Part shown: one piece after another, positions 40,127-48,736 of the stretch
How the letters are laid out: every line of letters starts with the position of its first letter
Numbering within the stretch: position 1 is the stretch's first letter
Origin: Streptomycetaceae bacterium
Lineage (GTDB): Bacteria; Actinomycetota; Actinomycetes; Nanopelagicales; Nanopelagicaceae
NCBI GenBank assembly: GCA_007279945.1
Contig: QYPG01000007.1
Span: 1-48,736, forward strand
DNA: 48,736 nucleotides
Direction: 5' to 3'
Notes under the pieces: generated by a model
The model's input: only the letters and a program-made list of their open reading frames with translations
The model's database searches: none
What the model was told of the DNA's origin: nothing
Made by a program: the position numbers and the translations under genes

Positions 40127-40414
40127 ATGGCCCAACACACACTCGAAGTAATCGTCGAAAACTCACCTGGTGTTTTAGCGCGGGTAGCAGGCCTGTTTTC
40201 ACGCCGCGCATACAACATTGAGCGCTTATCGGTTGGTCCTACCGATAACCCAGAGACCTCTAAAATGGACATAGTAGTTAACTTAGAAGGCCATGCTTTA
40301 GAGCAAGTAATTGCTCAGTTGGACAAGTTAATCAATGTAATTGCAATCAAAGAGATAGTGCCTAACTCAGCTCAACCAATTGTTCACGACACACAACCCG
40401 ACTACCAGAACTAA
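40127..40414 (+). CDS. ilvN: Acetolactate synthase small subunit, short form
   Basis: A 95-aa regulatory subunit. The N-terminal ACT domain is complete (VIVENSPGVLARVAGLFSRR, NIERLSVGPTD), which is the valine-sensing part. Actinobacterial IlvN is usually about 170 aa with a second C-terminal domain; this one stops after the ACT domain, like E. coli IlvN (about 96 aa). No remnant of the missing part is seen before ilvC. GGAG lies before the ATG. Confidence 0.92.
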   Translation: MAQHTLEVIVENSPGVLARVAGLFSRRAYNIERLSVGPTDNPETSKMDIVVNLEGHALEQVIAQLDKLINVIAIKEIVPNSAQPIVHDTQPDYQN

Positions 40415-43048
<2,634 letters not shown>

Positions 43049-43049
<1 letters not shown>

Positions 43050-44083
43050 TGACTACAGTTAACTTAGCTATTATCGCAGGCGATGGAATTGGACCTGAAG
43101 TTGTAAATGAGGGTCTTAAAGTTCTAGATGCAGTATCTAAGAAATATCACATCACCTTTAACAAAACTTCCTACGATTTAGGAGCGGGCTTCTGGCATCG
43201 CACGGGTGAGGTTCTGCCCGATGCAACGCTGGCCGAGCTTGCAACTAAAGATGTTATTTTGCTTGGCGCGGTCGGAGACCCAACAGTCCCCAGTGGAGTT
43301 CTAGAGCGTGGCCTTTTACTCAAGCTACGTTTTGCCTTTGATCACTACATCAACTTGCGCCCAGCCCGCTTGATGCCTGGAGTCACCGGACCCCTTGCAA
43401 CCAAAGCACCGATTGATTTTGTTGTTGTGCGTGAAGGTACTGAAGGTCCTTATGTCGGTGCCGGTGGAGTTCTTGCAGAAGGTACGGATGCTGAGATTGC
43501 GACGGAAGAAAGTTTGAATACTCGTCGCGGTGCAGAACGGGTTATTCGTGATGCATTTGAGCGTGCACTAAAACGTGATCGTAAAAAACTTACTCTTGTT
43601 CACAAGAACAACGTATTGACTCGTGCTGGTGGTCTGTGGACTCGTACATTCAACGAAGTTGCAAAAGAGTATCCAACTGTTACAACTGATTACCTGCACG
43701 TTGATGCAGCTTCGATGTTCTTTGTTACTAATCCTGAGCGCTTTGATGTAGTAGTCACCGATAATTTATTCGGAGACATATTGACTGATATCGCTGCCGC
43801 AATCTGTGGTGGTATCGGACTTGCCGCATCTGGCAACATCAATCCAACACGTAAGTTTCCATCTATGTTTGAGCCAGTTCATGGTTCAGCACCGGACATT
43901 GCCGGTAAGAACATTGCCGATCCAACAGCCACAGTTATGTCAGTTGCCATGATGTTAGACCATTTGGGTTACAGCGATGCTGCTCGCGATATTGAGCGCG
44001 CAGTTGCATCGGATCTTTTAACACGGGCTAATAAAAAGCGAAGCACAACCGAGATAGGAGATGCGCTAGTCGCAGCGCTATAA
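43049..44083 (+). CDS. leuB: 3-isopropylmalate dehydrogenase
   Basis: A 344-aa decarboxylating dehydrogenase of the IDH/IMDH family. The N-terminus has [15 protein letters not shown], the substrate Arg region [11 protein letters not shown], and the NAD site [17 protein letters not shown]. It shares one base with serA (TAATG). LeuB also acts in the citramalate route to isoleucine, which fits cimA two genes downstream. Confidence 0.94.
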
Positions 44084-44087
44084 GACT

Positions 44088-45167
44088 ATGAAAATTACAC
44101 TTAACCCAAACGCCAAAGATGCTGCTACGCGTGATGCCTTAGTTGCCGAAGGTGGTTTTGGTAAGTACTACACCGACCACATGGTTGTATGCGAGTGGAG
44201 TGAAAAAGATGGTTGGGGTGAACCTGAGTTAAAGCCTTACGGCCCCATCTCTTTAGATCCAGCAACAGCGGTTTTTCATTATGGTCAAGAGATCTTTGAA
44301 GGCTTAAAGGCTTACTGCCAACCCGATGGCTCGATTGCACTGTTTCGTCCAGATGCAAATGCCAAACGCTTTGCTAAATCAGCGGCCCGCTTAGCTTTGC
44401 CGCAGATGCCAGAGGCGCTCTTCCTTGAGACTGTTGATGCTCTTCTTAAGCAAGACGGTGGCTGGGTTCCAAATAAAATTGGTGAGTCTTTGTATATTCG
44501 TCCATTTATGTTTGCAACAGAAGTTGGTTTGGGGGTTCGACCAACTAATAAAGCTTTATATATGTTGATTGCCACGCCAGCAGGTGCCTATTTTGATCCA
44601 TCAAAGGCAGTCTCTGTGTGGATCTCAACAGAGTACGTTCGTGCAGCCCTGGGTGGAACTGGTGAGGCAAAGTGTGGTGGAAACTACGCAGCATCGTTAG
44701 TTGCACAAAAAGCTGCCGCTAAAGAAGGGTGTGATCAAGTTGTATGGATCGATGCAATAGAGCGTAAGTGGGTTGAAGAGATGGGTGGAATGAACCTTTA
44801 CTTTGTTAAAGGTAGCGGAGCTAATTCAACTGTTGTGACACCAAAACTTACGGGCACGTTGCTACCAGGGATTACTCGCGATTCAATTTTAAGTGTGGCC
44901 AAGGACTTGGGATATAAAACCGATGAAGTCATGATCAGTATTGATGATTGGCGAGAAGGTGTTGCATCCGGTGAGATAACCGAAATCTTTGCATGTGGAA
45001 CCGCTGCTGTTGTGTCACCAGTCGGTCAAGCGAAAAGTGCAATGGGTACATGGGTAACAGGTGATGGTCAACCTGGCATCATTACCATGCAGATTCGAAA
45101 TGCACTCTTAGCGATTCAGCATGGCACCATACCTGACACGCATAATTGGATGAGCGCGGTTAAGTGA
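44088..45167 (+). CDS. ilvE: Branched-chain amino-acid aminotransferase
   Basis: A 359-aa fold-type IV PLP enzyme transferring amino groups to the keto acids of Val, Leu and Ile. FHYGQEIFEGLKAY is the family N-terminal mark. The PLP lysine is Lys208 in NYAASLVAQKAA, and EMGGMNLYFV and GTAAVVSPVG follow. The cimA ATG is immediately adjacent. Confidence 0.95.
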   Translation: MKITLNPNAKDAATRDALVAEGGFGKYYTDHMVVCEWSEKDGWGEPELKPYGPISLDPATAVFHYGQEIFEGLKAYCQPDGSIALFRPDANAKRFAKSAARLALPQMPEALFLETVDALLKQDGGWVPNKIGESLYIRPFMFATEVGLGVRPTNKALYMLIATPAGAYFDPSKAVSVWISTEYVRAALGGTGEAKCGGNYAASLVAQKAAAKEGCDQVVWIDAIERKWVEEMGGMNLYFVKGSGANSTVVTPKLTGTLLPGITRDSILSVAKDLGYKTDEVMISIDDWREGVASGEITEIFACGTAAVVSPVGQAKSAMGTWVTGDGQPGIITMQIRNALLAIQHGTIPDTHNWMSAVK

Positions 45168-46757
45168 ATGCCAATATCAGATGCCTTCCATATCTATGAC
45201 ACCACGTTGCGCGATGGTGCGCAGCAAGAGGGACTCAATCTTTCGGTCCATGACAAGTTAGCGATTGCGCGACACCTAGATGATCTAGGTGTTGGATTCA
45301 TCGAAGGCGGTTGGCCGGGTGCTAACCCAAAAGATACCGAATTCTTTGCGCGCGCTAAAAAAGAGTTAGTGCTAAAAAATGCAACTTTCGTAGCCTTTGG
45401 TGCTACCCGCCGGCCACACGTAAAAGCCGCCGATGATGTACTCCTGGGTGCACTTCGAGACAGTGGGGCACCTGCCGTAACGCTAGTAGCCAAGGCATTT
45501 GATCGCCACGTTGATTTAGCACTCAAGACAACTTTGGATGAAAACTTGGAGATGATTCGTGACTCAGTCACGCACTTAATTCAAGAGGGTCAACGAGTAT
45601 TTTTAGATGCCGAGCACTTCTTTGATGGTTATCGCAACAATCGTGCATATGCCTTGGAAGTTGTACGCGTTGCCGCCGAAGCTGGCGCTGATGTAATCGC
45701 ATTATGCGATACCAACGGTGGAATGTTGCCCGATGAGTTATCGCAAGTCGTCCACGATGTTCTCACTGCGAGCTCTGCGCGACTCGGAATTCACTGCCAC
45801 AACGACACAGGCTGCGCCGTTGCAAACTCGATGGCCGCTGTTGCTGCAGGTGCAACTCATGTGCAGGGAACCTTGAATGGCTATGGTGAGCGCACAGGTA
45901 ACGCTGACCTTGTTACCATTATCGCAAATCTTGAATTAAAAAAGAAGCAATTAGTTTTGCCGAAAAACGCCTTGCAAGAAGCTTTTAGAATTTCACACGC
46001 TATTGCTGAAGTGACAAATGTTTCATCCAGTGCCCGCCAACCGTATGTTGGTGTTTCGGCCTTTGCCCATAAAGCCGGGCTACATGCAAGTGCAATCAAA
46101 ATTGATCCATCGCTTTACCAACATGAAGATCCAGAAGCAGTTGGTAATGACATGCGCATGCTAGTGAGCGATATGGCTGGACGTGCATCGATTGAGATGA
46201 AATCACAAGAGCTAGGCGTCGATTTAGGTGGAGACAAAGAGCTCATTGGACGAATTGTCGCTCGAGTAAAAGAGATGGAGTCGCGCGGATTTACCTTTGA
46301 AGCCGCCGATGCCTCTTTCGAACTTTTAGTACATGAAGAAATCAACGGCAAGCGCCCTTCATTTTTTACTATTGAACACTGGTTAACAACGGTAGAGCGT
46401 GCCCAAGATCAAAGCATTCTCACTAAAGCCGAAGTTACAGTGACCGCTATGGGTAAAAAAATTATCTGTTCAGGAGTCGGCAATGGCCCGGTGAACGCAT
46501 TTGATAACGCCCTTCGAACGGGTTTAAATCAGCTTTATCCAGAGTTAGAGGTTCTAGAACTCACTGATTACAAGGTACGAATTCTGGAAGGCCGTTTAGG
46601 AACTGGTGCTATTACGCGCGTGTTAGTTGAAACCAGTGATGGAAAGGGCGAGTGGAACACTGTTGGTGTCCATGAAAACGTTATAGCCGCTTCAGCCATG
46701 GCGCTAGAGGATGCGTTGACCTTTGGCCTACTACGTCAAGGACGCAAGCCCGAGTAA
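45168..46757 (+). CDS. cimA: (R)-citramalate synthase
   Basis: A 529-aa DRE-TIM enzyme condensing pyruvate and acetyl-CoA. DTTLRDGAQQEG (10-21), EGGWPGANPKD, DAEHFFDGY and the HxH in GIHCHNDTGCA point to citramalate synthase rather than isopropylmalate synthase. A C-terminal LeuA-type allosteric domain follows. It gives isoleucine from pyruvate without threonine deaminase. It is the last gene of the ilv operon. Confidence 0.93.
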   Translation: MPISDAFHIYDTTLRDGAQQEGLNLSVHDKLAIARHLDDLGVGFIEGGWPGANPKDTEFFARAKKELVLKNATFVAFGATRRPHVKAADDVLLGALRDSGAPAVTLVAKAFDRHVDLALKTTLDENLEMIRDSVTHLIQEGQRVFLDAEHFFDGYRNNRAYALEVVRVAAEAGADVIALCDTNGGMLPDELSQVVHDVLTASSARLGIHCHNDTGCAVANSMAAVAAGATHVQGTLNGYGERTGNADLVTIIANLELKKKQLVLPKNALQEAFRISHAIAEVTNVSSSARQPYVGVSAFAHKAGLHASAIKIDPSLYQHEDPEAVGNDMRMLVSDMAGRASIEMKSQELGVDLGGDKELIGRIVARVKEMESRGFTFEAADASFELLVHEEINGKRPSFFTIEHWLTTVERAQDQSILTKAEVTVTAMGKKIICSGVGNGPVNAFDNALRTGLNQLYPELEVLELTDYKVRILEGRLGTGAITRVLVETSDGKGEWNTVGVHENVIAASAMALEDALTFGLLRQGRKPE

Positions 46758-46760
46758 AGT
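46755..46760 (+). promoter_or_regulatory. -10 element TAAAGT for xerC
   Basis: TAAAGT overlaps the cimA stop and ends 7 nt before the xerC GTG at 46768. There is no Shine-Dalgarno. It is another leaderless-type start. Confidence 0.4.
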
Positions 46761-46767
46761 TGCACCT

Positions 46768-47682
46768 GTGAGCGAGCAATTTGAAAAGATACTGGATGCT
46801 TTTCAACGCCACTTAGAGGCCGAACGTAGCCTTTCGGTACATACGGTCCGTGCCTATAGAGGCGACCTACACTCTCTGTTTGAACATTTGGAAACTCTTG
46901 GAGTAGGCCAGATTTCAGAGTTGCAGTTATCACACTTGCGATCCTGGTTAGCTAACCAGCAGATCAAGGGCGGAGCGCGTACAACGCTTTCGCGTCGAGC
47001 TGTAACGGTACGACTATTTACTAAGTGGGCACTTAAGAATAAATACATTCCAATCGATGTGGGTGTATCTCTGGCAACTCCCAAAGGACATCGAACTTTG
47101 CCGGAAGTTTTAGATATGAATGATGCCAAGTTAGCTATGGATTCAATGGCCATGCGAGCTGGAGAAGAAGAAACGCCTCTTGCGCTGCGCGATGTGGCTA
47201 TGCTCGAACTTCTGTATGCAACTGGTGCACGCGTTGGTGAACTATGCGGCTTAGATATTGGGGATATTGATTACAACCGAAACACGATTAGAGTTTTAGG
47301 TAAGGGCAATAAGGAACGCACAATACCTATGGGTCGACCCGCAGTTGCCGCATTACAGATATGGTTAAAAGATGGTCGAGAATCTGTGGCGAATGCTCAA
47401 TCTGCTAACGCAGTGTTTCTTGGTGCCCGTGGTAAAAGAATTGATCAGCGCACTGTTCGCACGGTTGTATACGAAGCGTTATCGGCAATTGAAGGTATAG
47501 AGCGAATGGGCCCACATGCATTGCGACATTCGGCCGCCACGCATTTATTAGAAGGTGGAGCCGATTTGCGTACTGTTCAAGAGATTTTAGGTCATGCATC
47601 ACTTGCAACGACTCAAATCTATACACATGTTTCAACGGCGCGATTGCAAAAAGTATTTAAACAGGCGCACCCGCGGGCATGA
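46768..47682 (+). CDS. xerC: Tyrosine recombinase XerC/XerD type
   Basis: A 304-aa site-specific recombinase that resolves chromosome dimers at dif. It has an N-terminal SAM-like DNA-binding domain (1-100). The catalytic residues are all present: Arg155 (ATGARVGEL), Lys181 region (GKGNKER), His250-x-x-Arg253 (HALRHSAATH), His276 (LGHASLATTQ) and Tyr285 (IYTH). The place just ahead of rpsB is that of actinobacterial xerC. The GTG start at 46768 is preferred over a longer start inside cimA. Confidence 0.9.
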   Translation: MSEQFEKILDAFQRHLEAERSLSVHTVRAYRGDLHSLFEHLETLGVGQISELQLSHLRSWLANQQIKGGARTTLSRRAVTVRLFTKWALKNKYIPIDVGVSLATPKGHRTLPEVLDMNDAKLAMDSMAMRAGEEETPLALRDVAMLELLYATGARVGELCGLDIGDIDYNRNTIRVLGKGNKERTIPMGRPAVAALQIWLKDGRESVANAQSANAVFLGARGKRIDQRTVRTVVYEALSAIEGIERMGPHALRHSAATHLLEGGADLRTVQEILGHASLATTQIYTHVSTARLQKVFKQAHPRA

Positions 47683-48371
47683 ATACTTCTTTAGTTGTTA
47701 TTCCTACGTACAACGAAGTTGAAAGCATCGGCTCACTTTTAGACTTGCTTAGGACTCTTGCCGTTGATGTTTTGGTGATCGATGATGGTTCACCCGATGG
47801 AACAGCCCAGGTTTGCTTGGCGCATGGAATTGAAGTTATTTCTCGCTCAGGAAAAATGGGATTAGGTAGCGCATACCGCACGGGGTTTGCGATTGCGCTC
47901 GAGCGCGGATATACAAATGTCATAGAGATGGATGCAGATGGTTCACACCAAGTAGAAGATTTGATAAGAATGATGGAGTGGATCGGTACTAATGAATTAT
48001 TGATCGGATCGAGATGGGTAGCCGATGGCGCAATCAAAAATTGGAGCAAGTTCCGCGAGTACTTATCCAAAGGCGCAAACGCCTATGCCAATCTTTTGTT
48101 ATCCCTAGATGTAAAAGACACAACATCTGGCTTTCGAATCTATAGCGCCGATCTACTGCGGCGAATGGAGGTTGCCACAATCAAGAGTGAGGGTTACTGC
48201 TTTCAGATTGAGATGACCCGACGGGCCATTGCGCGGGGCGGCTCTGTAGGTGAGATACCTATTACTTTCATTGAAAGAGCTCACGGGCAGTCAAAAATGT
48301 CGGCAGCCATTGCCCTAGAGGCGGTCCTACGGATCACATCATGGGGGCTTTTACGCCTAATCGGGCGGTAA
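47679..48371 (+). CDS. ppm1: Polyprenol monophosphomannose synthase
   Basis: A 230-aa GT2 (GT-A fold) enzyme moving mannose from GDP-mannose to polyprenyl phosphate at the inner membrane face. Motifs: VVIPTYNEVESI, VIDDGSPDGTA, MDADGSHQ (metal-binding DxD) and GSRWV. There are no membrane spans, as in the free-standing bacterial type. It overlaps xerC by 4 nt. Polyprenyl-P-mannose would feed extracellular mannosyltransferases, consistent with the MgtA-like gene elsewhere in the window. Confidence 0.88.
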   Translation: MNTSLVVIPTYNEVESIGSLLDLLRTLAVDVLVIDDGSPDGTAQVCLAHGIEVISRSGKMGLGSAYRTGFAIALERGYTNVIEMDADGSHQVEDLIRMMEWIGTNELLIGSRWVADGAIKNWSKFREYLSKGANAYANLLLSLDVKDTTSGFRIYSADLLRRMEVATIKSEGYCFQIEMTRRAIARGGSVGEIPITFIERAHGQSKMSAAIALEAVLRITSWGLLRLIGR

Positions 48372-48541
48372 ATCTGCTCGCGCACCTCAGGTAAGATTCC
48401 ACCTGCACCAGCAGAGCAATCCACTGGTGACATCTCAGCACTGCCTTGGCCTTAAAACCAGGTGAATCATCTCGGTCCGTTTATTCGGTCGATGAATCTC
48501 AGTGCGACGGGCCTAACAAATAGTTAAGCCACAACCGAGCG

Positions 48542-48572
48542 GGTTTTGTTAGTGCTGCACGCACACAAAACC
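48542..48572 (+). promoter_or_regulatory. rpsB leader hairpin
   Basis: GGTTTTGT (48542-48549) pairs with ACAAAACC (48565-48572). After a 2-nt bulge GTGC pairs with GCAC, giving 12 bp in total with a 5-nt loop. It lies 5 nt before the AGGAG of rpsB, so it could control S2 synthesis. The wider leader 48372-48541 holds a TAAGAT box (48392-48397) but no gene. Confidence 0.6.
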
Positions 48573-48591
48573 TAAGAAGGAGTATGCCGTC

Positions 48592-48736
48592 ATGGCAGTT
48601 GTAACAATGCGAGAGCTCCTCGACAGCGGAGTCCACTTCGGACACCAGACTCGTCGATGGAATCCAAAGATGAAGCGCTTTATTTTCACCGAGCGCAACG
48701 GAATTTACATCATCGATATTCAGCAATCACTTGCAC
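48592..48736 (+). CDS. rpsB: Ribosomal protein uS2, N-terminal part (cut by window edge)
   Basis: The first 48 codons read [19 protein letters not shown] and then [21 protein letters not shown], the invariant N-terminus of S2, a 30S protein. AGGAG lies 9 nt before the ATG. The remainder is outside the window. It is usually followed by tsf. Confidence 0.97.
   Translation, partial: MAVVTMRELLDSGVHFGHQTRRWNPKMKRFIFTERNGIYIIDIQQSLA

Overview
The window reads as a contiguous piece of a streamlined actinobacterial chromosome. Gene content and order are actinobacterial: fabD-fabH-acpP-fabF-accD, a DUF3145 protein, etfB-etfA-iscS-mnmA-ligA, nadD-rsfS-gpgP, an MgtA-like mannosyltransferase, Ppm1, and xerC beside rpsB. 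Base composition is only moderate in GC, and spacers are tiny: most genes overlap by 1-15 nt or abut. My inference is a freshwater planktonic actinobacterium of the Nanopelagicales (acI) type; a marker-gene tree would be needed to prove it. I see no insertion sequence, prophage, CRISPR array or rRNA. The only gaps above about 150 nt are leaders: 123-384 (cspA and DUF3145 leaders), 27347-27500 (rplU promoter), 38191-38388 (ilv attenuator) and 48372-48591 (rpsB leader).

Layout. 1-1670: the start of a cold-shock gene (minus), DUF3145, and a SIMPL-domain protein. 1671-9881 (all minus): two GT4 glycosyltransferases and an SGNH hydrolase, then the fatty-acid synthesis cluster fabD-fabH-acpP-fabF-accD. 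10004-24126 (all plus): electron transfer flavoprotein, cysteine desulfurase and tRNA thiolase, DNA ligase, a 40-aa membrane protein, nadD, rsfS, a histidine phosphatase, tRNA-Ala(GGC), leuS, comEA, comEC, holA. 24173-27346: a 1057-aa secreted protein with a degenerate M23-like domain and a long beta-propeller-like repeat region. 27501-33183: rplU, rpmA, obg, proB, then a serine hydrolase on the opposite strand, then proA. 33210-36502: gatCAB. 36517-46757: branched-chain amino-acid and serine genes (ilvD; then, behind a leader-peptide attenuator, ilvB-ilvN-ilvC-serA-leuB-ilvE-cimA). 46768-48736: xerC, ppm1 and the start of rpsB.

How it works together. The ilv block is a nearly complete valine/isoleucine route. 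CimA and LeuB supply 2-oxobutanoate from pyruvate, IlvBN, IlvC and IlvD build the keto acids, and IlvE transaminates them. Control is visible as a short Leu-Val4-Ile leader peptide followed by a strong hairpin and an intrinsic terminator. The etf-isc-mnm-lig stretch and the nadD-rsfS-leuS-com-holA stretch look like long housekeeping operons.

A recurring feature is a TAnnnT hexamer placed 6-8 nt before the start codon at many operon heads that lack a Shine-Dalgarno sequence. This suggests leaderless transcription is routine here. The least ordinary items are the large secreted protein, the divergent leaderless promoter shared by proA and the inserted serine hydrolase, the comEC start without a usual start codon, leuS starting 3 nt after a tRNA, and a short IlvN.
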